From NCBI GenBank assembly GCA_041393015.1, contig JAWKKV010000001.1:372001-436000 (forward strand): a stretch of DNA of 64,000 nt. The letters run 5' to 3'. Origin of the DNA: JAGQYH01 sp041393015. Its GTDB lineage: Bacteria > Bacteroidota > Bacteroidia > Chitinophagales > JADIYW01. Each line of letters opens with the position of its first letter. Position 1 is the stretch's first letter. Of the stretch, positions 29,069 through 36,173 are shown one piece after another. A program made the position numbers and the translations under genes. The notes beneath the pieces were generated by a model. The model was not told the origin of the DNA. It was given only the letters and a program-made list of their open reading frames with translations, and ran no database searches.

Positions 29069-30715
29069 ATGTATGATATTCTTCAACTAACCGAAATGAA
29101 GGTTGCTGAATTGCGAGAAATTGCAATTGGGCTAGATGTAAGCAAAGCTAAAACTATAGCTAAGCAAGATTTAATTTACAAGATATTAGATGCCCAAGCA
29201 GTTAGTTCTGCCAAAGTAGAAAGTAAAGATGCTAGCACTCAAAGTGTCAGTGACAATGCCGACAACAAAGTCAAAAGAAAAAGAAAAAGAATTCCAAAAG
29301 AAGATGTTGGCATCGAGCATCAAATAAAAAAGGAAGTAAAGGCAAAGCCAACTCCAAGTGACGCTAAGAGAGAAGAACCTGAAGTTAAAGCTGAAAAAAC
29401 AGCCGATTCGGAAGAGGCTACAAAAGATAATGACTCTAAAGATCAAGGTAATAACAAAGACAATAGAGAAAAAAGACCTATTAAGCCTAGAGATCCGAAA
29501 CCTAGAGAACCGAAACCAAGAGATCCAGCAGCTAGAGACAACACTAAAAAACCATCTGGTGGTAACTCCTCCAAAAGACATTATTCTTTTGATGTTGAAT
29601 TAGAAGGTGTCATTGATGGTGCCGGTGTTTTAGAAATCATTTCTGAAGGCTATGGCTTTTTAAGGTCTTCTGATTACAATTATTTATCGTCTCCAGATGA
29701 CATTTATGTTTCACCATCACAAATAAAATTGTTTGGTTTGAAAACCGGAGATACTGTTAAAGGAGCTATCAGACCACCTAAAGAAGGGGAAAAATATTTT
29801 GCTCTTTTAAAAGTGGATAGATTAAATGGAAAACCACCTCACGAAATTAGAGATAGAGTTCCTTTTGATTATTTAACTCCTTTGTTTCCAGATGAGAAAT
29901 TAAACTTAGAAATTGAATCAAGCAATTATTCTACAAGAGTAATTGACCTTTTTGCCCCAATTGGAAAAGGACAAAGAGGAATGATTGTAGCACAGCCGAA
30001 AACCGGTAAAACCATGTTATTGAAAAATGTGGCCAATGCAATTTCTAAAAATCACCCGGAAGCTTATTTAATTGTTCTATTAATTGATGAACGACCGGAA
30101 GAGGTAACTGATATGGCAAGAAACGTAGATGCTGAAGTAGTAGCCTCTACTTTTGATGAGCCAGCTGACAGACACGTTAAAGTGGCACACATCGTTTTAC
30201 AAAAAGCTAAACGTTTAGTGGAATGCGGACACGATGTAGTTATTCTTTTAGATTCAATTACAAGATTAGCAAGAGCATACAATACGAATGCGCCTTCATC
30301 AGGTAAGGTTTTATCTGGTGGTGTTGAAGCCAATGCTTTGCACAAACCAAAACAATTCTTTGGTGCGGCAAGAAATATTGAAAATGGCGGTTCTTTAACC
30401 ATTTTAGCAACAGCATTAATTGATACCGGTTCAAGAATGGACGAAGTAATCTTCGAAGAATTTAAAGGTACAGGTAACATGGAGCTTCAATTGGATAGAC
30501 AATTATCTAATAGAAGAATTTATCCTGCTATTGATGTGGTATCTAGCGGAACAAGAAGAGATGACTTATTATTAGATAAGGAAACATTATCTAGAATGTA
30601 CATCTTAAGAAATCACCTAGCGGATATGAAAGGGGAAGAAGCCATGCAATTTATCCTTAGGAATATGAAAGGTACTAGAGACAATACAGAGTTCTTGATG
30701 ACGATGAATGGATAG
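29069..30715 (+). CDS. rho: Transcription termination factor Rho, Bacteroidota type
   Basis: 548 aa, about 130 longer than E. coli Rho. The N-terminal Rho-N domain (residues 1-50, LQLTEMKVAELREIA) is followed by a disordered insertion at about 50-170. The insertion is rich in Lys, Glu, Asp and Arg and has a short PRDPKPREPKPRDP repeat. The RNA-binding cold-shock domain comes next (GVLEIISEGYGFLR). The ATPase core has Walker A in AQPKTGKTMLLKN, then LLIDERPEEVTDM and VILLDSITRLARAYN. Rho is a hexameric RNA-dependent helicase that ends transcription. Insertions of this kind in the phylum can drive condensate formation; that is known for some homologues and inferred here. Confidence 0.97.
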   Translation: MYDILQLTEMKVAELREIAIGLDVSKAKTIAKQDLIYKILDAQAVSSAKVESKDASTQSVSDNADNKVKRKRKRIPKEDVGIEHQIKKEVKAKPTPSDAKREEPEVKAEKTADSEEATKDNDSKDQGNNKDNREKRPIKPRDPKPREPKPRDPAARDNTKKPSGGNSSKRHYSFDVELEGVIDGAGVLEIISEGYGFLRSSDYNYLSSPDDIYVSPSQIKLFGLKTGDTVKGAIRPPKEGEKYFALLKVDRLNGKPPHEIRDRVPFDYLTPLFPDEKLNLEIESSNYSTRVIDLFAPIGKGQRGMIVAQPKTGKTMLLKNVANAISKNHPEAYLIVLLIDERPEEVTDMARNVDAEVVASTFDEPADRHVKVAHIVLQKAKRLVECGHDVVILLDSITRLARAYNTNAPSSGKVLSGGVEANALHKPKQFFGAARNIENGGSLTILATALIDTGSRMDEVIFEEFKGTGNMELQLDRQLSNRRIYPAIDVVSSGTRRDDLLLDKETLSRMYILRNHLADMKGEEAMQFILRNMKGTRDNTEFLMTMNG

Positions 30716-30764
30716 ATTGTTGAAATTCCAATCATCAAAAATTCAAATTACAAAACATTTCTTA

Positions 30765-30802
30765 TCGGCATCAATGTCTCTCGAAGAGGACGTTGATGCC
30801 GA
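30765..30802. repeat. Hairpin repeat downstream of rho
   Basis: Arms TCGGCATCAATGTC (30765-30778) and GACGTTGATGCCGA (30789-30802) pair with a single G-T, and the centre TCTCGAAGAG can pair further. The inner 30 bp (30769-30798) match the reverse complement of 133-162 at 27 of 30 bases. It lies between convergent rho and the DUF1028 gene, so it may act as a bidirectional terminator, although no T-run follows. Confidence 0.75.
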
Positions 30803-30817
30803 AACAGTTAGTTTTAA

Positions 30818-31798
30818 CTACTTAATTATCTTTTGAAAATTTTCCTTACTAATAGGCAATAAGTCTGTACCATTAATTCTGGTTAGTAATTCTTTCCAAT
30901 TTTTATTTTTTAGAAATACTTCTTTGAATAAAGGAAGGGATTTATCTATTTCACCGGCATTGGCATAAGTTACGGCTGTCCAAAATTTCATTTCAACATT
31001 ATCCGGTTGTAATTCAAAAGCTTTATGGTATAATTCCAATGCCTTACCCATCTCATCCTTCTCCATCGCTACATCACCATCATTCATATAATCGTAAGCC
31101 ATTTTTACATTATACAATCTTCTTAACTCTACCAAAGGTTCTACATGATCATCTACCCTAAGATCAGTTTTCCTATCTATCCACAACTTCCCCGTTGCTT
31201 CCGGTCGCACCACTAATAAAGAAGCCGACTGCTTTCCTCTAATATCTCCTCCGGCGGCTTCTGCAGCTTCCAAAGCAGTTAATAATCTTTCTTCTAAACT
31301 TCCAGTTGAATTTTCAAATGCTTTACTCATGGCCGACCAAACTGTATTATTCAACATCATATTGGCTTGCACGGTATAACCGTCCCCTTTAATATGCCCT
31401 GCAGCAGGAATGCAATTTGCTCCTGTATAAACCGCCACCTTTCCATTTTTATCTACAATAGCCAATTGTCGAACCCCTCGACCTTCATCTGCGGCAATTA
31501 AAGTATCTAAAACTTCTTGAGGGGCAAATCCTTGCTTTAGTAATGCTAAACCATCCGGACCAAAATCAGGATTCACAAATGATTGAGTAGCAATAGCACC
31601 TACTCCCGCCTCTGCCCAACTAACAATTGTACCAACAGAAAACCAGTGAGATTGGACAGCAACACCCATTTCTCCGGTAATACTATCATAAGCAACTATG
31701 GAATAAGTGTGTGCAAAAGGTGCTTCTTTATTGTATATTTGTGCTATCATACTGTGAGAAATTAAGGTATTTAAGAGTAAAATATATATCCATCTCAT
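30818..31798 (-). CDS. Secreted DUF1028 family protein with C-terminal TPR-like region
   Basis: 326 aa. A signal peptide precedes a DUF1028 domain of the Ntn-hydrolase type (about residues 25-225): HTYSIVAYDSITGEMGVAVQ, GAIATQSFVNPDFGPDGL and TVQANMMLNNTVWSAMSKAF. A short TPR-like part follows (MGKALELYHKAFELQP, VTYANAGEIDKSLPLF). DUF1028 proteins are suspected amidases or acylases, but the substrate is not established. The gene converges on rho. Confidence 0.85.
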   Translation of the reverse strand: MRWIYILLLNTLISHSMIAQIYNKEAPFAHTYSIVAYDSITGEMGVAVQSHWFSVGTIVSWAEAGVGAIATQSFVNPDFGPDGLALLKQGFAPQEVLDTLIAADEGRGVRQLAIVDKNGKVAVYTGANCIPAAGHIKGDGYTVQANMMLNNTVWSAMSKAFENSTGSLEERLLTALEAAEAAGGDIRGKQSASLLVVRPEATGKLWIDRKTDLRVDDHVEPLVELRRLYNVKMAYDYMNDGDVAMEKDEMGKALELYHKAFELQPDNVEMKFWTAVTYANAGEIDKSLPLFKEVFLKNKNWKELLTRINGTDLLPISKENFQKIIK

Positions 31799-31871
31799 AG
31801 TGCCGAAACTTAAATTAATGTTAGGGATGTAAGATACAGTTCATTTTTTACAAAAATTAAAATGTTTCTAC

Positions 31872-31879
31872 TATCTTTG
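31872..31879 (+). promoter_or_regulatory. Predicted rpmH -7 promoter element
   Basis: TATCTTTG matches TAnnTTTG and lies 22 nt upstream of the rpmH ATG, on the 5' side of a short leader. No clear -33 TTG was seen at the usual spacing. Confidence 0.45.
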
Positions 31880-31901
31880 CCCTCCCAAAATAAATCATAA
31901 G

Positions 31902-32057
31902 ATGAAAAGGACGTTTCAACCTTCACGAAGAAAAAGAAAGAATAAACACGGATTCAGAGCTCGTATGAAAACGAAAGCTGGAACAAAGGTGTTAAATGCT
32001 AGAAGAAAAAAAGGTAGAAAGAAATTAACTATTTCGTCTGAAAGCAGATTGAAGTAA
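31902..32057 (+). CDS. rpmH: 50S ribosomal protein L34
   Basis: 51 aa. L34 is a small basic protein of the large ribosomal subunit. The family signature is complete: MKRTFQPSRRKRKNKHGFRA at the N-terminus, then TKAGTKVLNARRKKGRKKL. It is followed by rnpA and yidD, the conserved order in most bacteria. A strong terminator separates it from rnpA, so the two may be transcribed separately. Confidence 0.97.
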   Translation: MKRTFQPSRRKRKNKHGFRARMKTKAGTKVLNARRKKGRKKLTISSESRLK

Positions 32058-32082
32058 GCTTTTTAGATGTACAATTTATATT

Positions 32083-32116
32083 TTTGATACCCACGGCAAT
32101 GTCGTGGGTATTTTTG
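32083..32116 (+). promoter_or_regulatory. rnpA promoter overlapping the rpmH terminator
   Basis: TTTG (32083-32086) and TATTTTTG (32109-32116) are 22 bp apart. The -7 box overlaps the 3' arm and T-run of the rpmH terminator. The rnpA ATG at 32122 lies five bases after the box, which suggests a leaderless rnpA transcript. Confidence 0.5.
32087..32115 (+). terminator. Rho-independent terminator after rpmH
   Basis: Arms ATACCCACG (32087-32095) and CGTGGGTAT (32103-32111) form a perfect 9-bp stem with a 7-nt loop, followed by TTTT. It starts 30 bp past the rpmH stop codon. Confidence 0.8.
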
Positions 32117-32121
32117 TTTGT

Positions 32122-32511
32122 ATGGAAAAATTCACGTTTAACAAGGCTGAAAGATTAAAAAGTAAAAAAACTATTGGAGAAATATTTTCTAATGGCAAGG
32201 TTATTGGTGCCCATCCTGTAAAGTTATTTTGGATAGAGGTTCAACAAAATACCGAACTCAATATTCCAACATTTCAATTTGCATTTACTGCTTCTAAAAA
32301 AAAGTTTAAAAAAGCAGTCGATCGTAACCGCATAAAGCGATTAATGAGAGAAAGTGTGAGGTTAAACAAACATAAATTATTAGAATTAGATGAAATTAAA
32401 AACAAAAACTTCGCGTTTATGTTTTTGTATGTTGGAGCGGAATTACCGAACTTTAATAGTGTAGAGCAAAAGATCAATAAATGTTTTGATCAGTTTAAAA
32501 TTACTATATAA
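32122..32511 (+). CDS. rnpA: Ribonuclease P protein component
   Basis: 129 aa from the ATG at 32122. A GTG at 32104 extends the frame but falls inside the terminator stem. RnpA assists the RNase P RNA in trimming tRNA 5' leaders. Family marks are FTFNKAERLKSKKTIGEIF near the start and KKFKKAVDRNRIKRLMRES, the basic RNA-binding motif, at about residues 60-78. Its stop codon shares one base with the yidD ATG, so the two are translationally coupled. Confidence 0.93.
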   Translation: MEKFTFNKAERLKSKKTIGEIFSNGKVIGAHPVKLFWIEVQQNTELNIPTFQFAFTASKKKFKKAVDRNRIKRLMRESVRLNKHKLLELDEIKNKNFAFMFLYVGAELPNFNSVEQKINKCFDQFKITI

Positions 32512-32741
32512 TGAGATTTTTTAACAAATTGGTTTCGGGGATACTATTACTTTTAATCAAGTTATATCAGGTTACGCTGTCTCCGTTGTTAGGTAAATCG
32601 TGCAGATATACCCCAAGTTGTTCAAAATATACTTTCCAAGCCATACAAAAACATGGCCCATTTAAAGGAAGTTATTTAGGCATTAAAAGGATTTTAAGTT
32701 GCCACCCTTGGGGCGGCAGTGGATATGATCCTGTACCATAA
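32511..32741 (+). CDS. yidD: Membrane protein insertion efficiency factor YidD
   Basis: 76 aa. YidD is a small membrane-associated protein that helps YidC insert proteins. The diagnostic pattern is complete: LIKLYQVTLSPLLGKSCRYT, PSCSKYTFQAIQKHG, GIKRILSCHPWGGSGYDPVP. It begins within the rnpA stop codon and ends 7 bp before the protease gene. Its position matches the rpmH-rnpA-yidD order found across bacteria. Confidence 0.95.
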   Translation: MRFFNKLVSGILLLLIKLYQVTLSPLLGKSCRYTPSCSKYTFQAIQKHGPFKGSYLGIKRILSCHPWGGSGYDPVP

Positions 32742-32748
32742 GTAAATA

Positions 32749-34407
32749 ATGAAAACAAAAAATATGAAACGAAAGGCAATCATCTTACTTGTAGCAGTTG
32801 GACTGTTTTTTAGCTTACAATCCGGACAAGATAGATACTTCGAAATAAGTAAGAACATAGAAACATTCAATATGCTTTTCAAAGAATTGAATCGTTATTA
32901 TGTAGATGATGTAGATCCCTCAGAATTAATGGAAATTGGTATTGATGCGATGCTTCGATCGTTAGATCCTTACACCGTTTATTTATCTGGTGCCGAGTTA
33001 GACAACTATAGAATGGCTACAACTGGTCAGTATGGGGGAATTGGTGCAAGAATTGGCCTAATGGATGATATGGTGGTGATCACTGATCCCTACGAAGGAT
33101 TCCCGGCCTATAATGCGGGATTAAGAGCTGGAGATATTGTCACAGAGGTAGATGGTAAATCAACCAAAGGGTATGACACTGAAGAAGTAAGTCAAATTTT
33201 AAGAGGTCAACCAGGAACAGATGTAGTGGTTAAAGCGTACAGAAAAGTATCCAATGAAGAAATGGAACTTACCATTACTCGAGGTGATATTGTCATCCAA
33301 AATGTACCTTATTTTGGTATGGTTGAAGATGGTGTTGGTTATATTAAACTAACCAATTTTGCGGAGAAAGCAGGACAAGAAGTCGGAGATGCACTAAAAG
33401 TACTAAAAGAAGAAAATGAATTAAAAAGTGTCATCCTTGACCTTAGAGGAAATGGTGGTGGATTATTGCATGAAGCAGTAAATGTTACCAATGTTTTCAT
33501 TGACAAAGGTGTTGAAGTAGTTAGTACAAAAGGAAAAGAAACCGATAACAATAAATCGTACAAAACACTTAATAAAGCAGTTGATACGGAGATACCATTA
33601 GTAGTATTAACCGATGGTGGTTCCGCTTCAGCTTCAGAAATTGTTTCAGGTGCCATCCAAGATTTAGATAGAGGTGTTGTCATTGGACAGAGAACTTATG
33701 GTAAAGGTTTAGTTCAAATTACAAGACCATTACCCTATAAATCGAAACTAAAAGTAACTACATCAAAATACTATATCCCAAGTGGTAGATGCATACAATC
33801 TATTGATTATGTAAATAGACATTTAGATGAAAGAGCAAAAGAATTACCAGACTCATTAAGAAGAGCTTTTAAAACTAAAGTAGGAAGAGAAGTATTAGAT
33901 GGAGCTGGTATTGATCCAGATTTAACAACGGAAATAGAAAGCATTTCTAATATTTCAAGAAGTTTGGTTAACAACAATCATATTTTTAATTATGCTACCA
34001 TCTATTGGCATGAGCATAAAGAATTAGAAAATGGAAGTAAGTTTAAATTTTCAGATGCTGAGTTTAACAAATTTGTTGCCTACTTAAGCGATAAAGATTA
34101 TGAGTACACAACTGCTTCTGAAAAGAAAATTAAAGAGCTGTTAGAAGTCTCCAAAGAAGAAAGTTACTACGATGCGGTTAAATCAACTATTTACGACCTA
34201 GAAGCTCAAATAGTTGCGGACAAGAAAAATGACCTAGTAAAAAACAAGGAAGAAATAGAAATGATACTAGGTTTGGAGATCGTGAGCAGATACAAATTTC
34301 AAAAAGGACGTATTGAAGCTAGCTTAATTGGCGATCCAGACATTACTGAAGCATTAACTGTTTTCAATGACGTATCTAAATACAATAAAATATTAGCCAA
34401 GAATTAA
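32749..34407 (+). CDS. S41 C-terminal processing peptidase (CtpA/Prc-like)
   Basis: 552 aa with an N-terminal signal or membrane anchor (residues about 9-25). A PDZ domain (about 90-175) includes GIGARIGLMDDMVV and AYNAGLRAGDIVTEVDGKS. The S41 catalytic domain holds ILDLRGNGGG, the nucleophile Ser in GGSASASEIVSGAIQD and the general-base Lys in RTYGKGLVQ. It acts in the periplasm on C-termini of target proteins. The start is 7 bp after yidD. A second ATG five codons in is also possible. The gene ends at a strong terminator. Confidence 0.93.
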   Translation: MKTKNMKRKAIILLVAVGLFFSLQSGQDRYFEISKNIETFNMLFKELNRYYVDDVDPSELMEIGIDAMLRSLDPYTVYLSGAELDNYRMATTGQYGGIGARIGLMDDMVVITDPYEGFPAYNAGLRAGDIVTEVDGKSTKGYDTEEVSQILRGQPGTDVVVKAYRKVSNEEMELTITRGDIVIQNVPYFGMVEDGVGYIKLTNFAEKAGQEVGDALKVLKEENELKSVILDLRGNGGGLLHEAVNVTNVFIDKGVEVVSTKGKETDNNKSYKTLNKAVDTEIPLVVLTDGGSASASEIVSGAIQDLDRGVVIGQRTYGKGLVQITRPLPYKSKLKVTTSKYYIPSGRCIQSIDYVNRHLDERAKELPDSLRRAFKTKVGREVLDGAGIDPDLTTEIESISNISRSLVNNNHIFNYATIYWHEHKELENGSKFKFSDAEFNKFVAYLSDKDYEYTTASEKKIKELLEVSKEESYYDAVKSTIYDLEAQIVADKKNDLVKNKEEIEMILGLEIVSRYKFQKGRIEASLIGDPDITEALTVFNDVSKYNKILAKN

Positions 34408-34427
34408 AAATTACTACCATATGTAGT

Positions 34428-34465
34428 AAAGCCATTTAGAATATTCTAAATGGCTTTTGTATTTT
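34428..34465 (+). terminator. Rho-independent terminator after the S41 protease gene
   Basis: A perfect 30-nt palindrome (34428-34457; each arm 15 nt, left arm AAAGCCATTTAGAAT) lies 20 bp past the protease stop, followed by a T-rich TGTATTTTT. The symmetry would allow it to work in both directions. Confidence 0.85.
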
Positions 34466-34496
34466 TAATAAACAATTATAAGAACTCAATCCCAAT

Positions 34497-35162
34497 ATGA
34501 TTCTATGTATTGATACTGCCTTGGAAAAGTGCTCCATTGCTCTGTGTTGGAACGGCGATTGTATTGATGTTTTAACTAACGACGACACCTATAAGGCTTC
34601 TGAAGTATTACATCTTTTAATAGAAAAGCTACTTGCCAAAAACAACCTTACATTAAAGGATATAAAAGCCATAGCTGTTAATGGTGGACCAGGATCTTAT
34701 ACTGGGTTAAGAATTGGAGCCACTACTGCAAAAGGGTTATGTTATGCCTTAGATATACCATTAATAAACGTTAATGGATTAAGATTAATGACAGAAGAAA
34801 TACTAGAACGATATAATATTACGTTTGATTATTATATACCGATGATTGATGCAAGAAGAATGGAAGTTTTTACTTGTGTATTCGATCAAAACATGAAACC
34901 CGTAATGCTACCTCAACCTTTAATCTTAACCACTGATTTGTTTAATGAGTACAACAATAACTCTGTTATTATTTATGGTAATGGAGCTCAAAAAGCACAA
35001 GAACTATTGAACAAAAAAGATAGAATTTTCGTTTTTGATATTGAACCATCAGCCAAATATTTTAAAAATTTAGTTTGGAATAAATGGTTGAGTAAAGAAT
35101 TTGAAAATAGTAATACCTACGCACCTAATTATCTTAAAAAATTCTACAGCACAAGTCATTGA
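34497..35162 (+). CDS. tsaB: tRNA threonylcarbamoyladenosine biosynthesis protein TsaB
   Basis: 221 aa. TsaB is the inactive ASKHA-fold partner of TsaD in making t6A on tRNAs that read ANN codons. Family motifs are ILCIDTALEKCSIAL, SEVLHLLIEKLL and AVNGGPGSYTGLRIGATTAKGL. It is followed by two ArsR-like regulator genes and polA on the same strand, each with separate spacing. Confidence 0.93.
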   Translation: MILCIDTALEKCSIALCWNGDCIDVLTNDDTYKASEVLHLLIEKLLAKNNLTLKDIKAIAVNGGPGSYTGLRIGATTAKGLCYALDIPLINVNGLRLMTEEILERYNITFDYYIPMIDARRMEVFTCVFDQNMKPVMLPQPLILTTDLFNEYNNNSVIIYGNGAQKAQELLNKKDRIFVFDIEPSAKYFKNLVWNKWLSKEFENSNTYAPNYLKKFYSTSH

Positions 35163-35227
35163 TAATTAGACGTAATTGTTAAGAAAAACAAAACATATTT
35201 AAAAAAAAAGCATTTTATTAAAATTTT

Positions 35228-35252
35228 CGGTGACCATTTATTTTCATCACCG
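35228..35252 (+). promoter_or_regulatory. Possible operator dyad upstream of the first arsR-like gene
   Basis: An inverted repeat CGGTGA (35228-35233) with TCACCG (35247-35252), spaced by 13 bp, lies about 30 bp before the ATG at 35283. ArsR-type proteins often bind such dyads near their own promoter; the assignment is inference. Confidence 0.35.
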
Positions 35253-35282
35253 TCAAAACAACGAATTAAAAATATTTAAACT

Positions 35283-35636
35283 ATGGGGACACCAGCAATT
35301 AACGATGAAGTACTTACAGTGAGCTGTGAGAAAACGAATGATCAAATCAGTATTAACTTTGATACTTTAAGGAGATCAGTACTTACATTAAGAGCCATCA
35401 ACCATCAATTAAGACAAGAGATTATTGCTCTTTTAGATAAAGATGGAAGAATGACAGTAACAGAATTATACATCAAACTTAGATTGGAGCAATCTGTTGC
35501 TTCTCAACACTTAGCAATTTTAAGAAGAGCTGGTGTACTAAAAACTGAAAGAGATGGTAAATTCATTTATTACTCTATCAATAAAGATAGATTAAAAGAA
35601 ATTTCAGGTTTCATTGAAGATCTAGTGAATAACTAG
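35283..35636 (+). CDS. ArsR-family winged-helix regulator
   Basis: 117 aa. The winged helix-turn-helix covers about residues 35-105: RQEIIALLDKDGRMTVTELY, then QSVASQHLAILRRAGVLKTE and the wing RDGKFIYYSIN. The metal-binding CxC motif of classical ArsR/SmtB sensors is absent. Its target is unknown. A second paralogue follows 165 bp downstream, and the two recognition helices are very similar. Confidence 0.87.
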   Translation: MGTPAINDEVLTVSCEKTNDQISINFDTLRRSVLTLRAINHQLRQEIIALLDKDGRMTVTELYIKLRLEQSVASQHLAILRRAGVLKTERDGKFIYYSINKDRLKEISGFIEDLVNN

Positions 35637-35761
35637 TCAATATAGAATCGTTACTTTAAGAATTGTCTTAAAAATTAAATGGCTCTCTCTATTGATTTGT
35701 AAGGCAAAATTACTCGGTAATAATTTAAGTTGTGCCCTTTCCAGTTTTGGAAAGGGTAATC

Positions 35762-35794
35762 TTTGTTAAAACCTTGTTTAAAACTGTATATTTG
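35762..35794 (+). promoter_or_regulatory. Predicted promoter of the second arsR-like gene
   Basis: TTTG (35762-35765) and TATATTTG (35787-35794) are 21 bp apart, a full consensus match. The ATG at 35802 starts seven bases after the box, consistent with a leaderless mRNA. Confidence 0.6.
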
Positions 35795-35801
35795 TGCTGA
35801 C

Positions 35802-36128
35802 ATGCAGTTCAATGATTTTGAAATAAAGATGATAGAAGAAAGTGCCGAAATACTCAGAGCACTATCAAATCCTATTCGTATATCGATGTTGAATTTTATC
35901 TCGCAAAATCATTCAGTTAAAGTATTTGATATTCACACCCATCTTAGTTTAGATAAATCTATAGCCTCACAACACCTTAAGATCTTAAGGGACGCCAACC
36001 TTGTGAATACAACTAGAGAAGGAAAAAATATCTATTATGCCATCAACTTCCCAATTGTTAGTCACATTCTTAAACAAGTAATTGTATTTGATAAGCTTAC
36101 ATTAGCCGGCAGAAAAAACAAGAAATAG
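35802..36128 (+). CDS. ArsR-family winged-helix regulator (second copy)
   Basis: 108 aa from the ATG at 35802. A TTG start 39 bp upstream would place the start inside the promoter, so it is rejected. The wHTH reads LRALSNPIRISMLNFISQN, then DKSIASQHLKILRDANLVNTT and REGKNIYYAIN. It is a clear paralogue of the gene at 35283 but has no obvious metal ligands. It lies 45 bp upstream of polA. A link to polA is not known. Confidence 0.87.
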   Translation: MQFNDFEIKMIEESAEILRALSNPIRISMLNFISQNHSVKVFDIHTHLSLDKSIASQHLKILRDANLVNTTREGKNIYYAINFPIVSHILKQVIVFDKLTLAGRKNKK

Positions 36129-36161
36129 CTGCTATTCATGTTTTAAATTATTGGCTTTAAC

Positions 36162-36169
36162 TATCTTTA
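36162..36169 (+). promoter_or_regulatory. Possible polA -7 promoter element
   Basis: TATCTTTA differs from TAnnTTTG in the last base and ends four bases before the polA ATG. No clear -33 box was found. If real, the polA transcript would be leaderless. Confidence 0.35.
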
Positions 36170-36173
36170 GCGA

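Noticed and set aside
30064..30480. A 138-codon minus-strand frame inside rho
   Set aside because: It is antisense to the conserved Rho ATPase core, which is certain.
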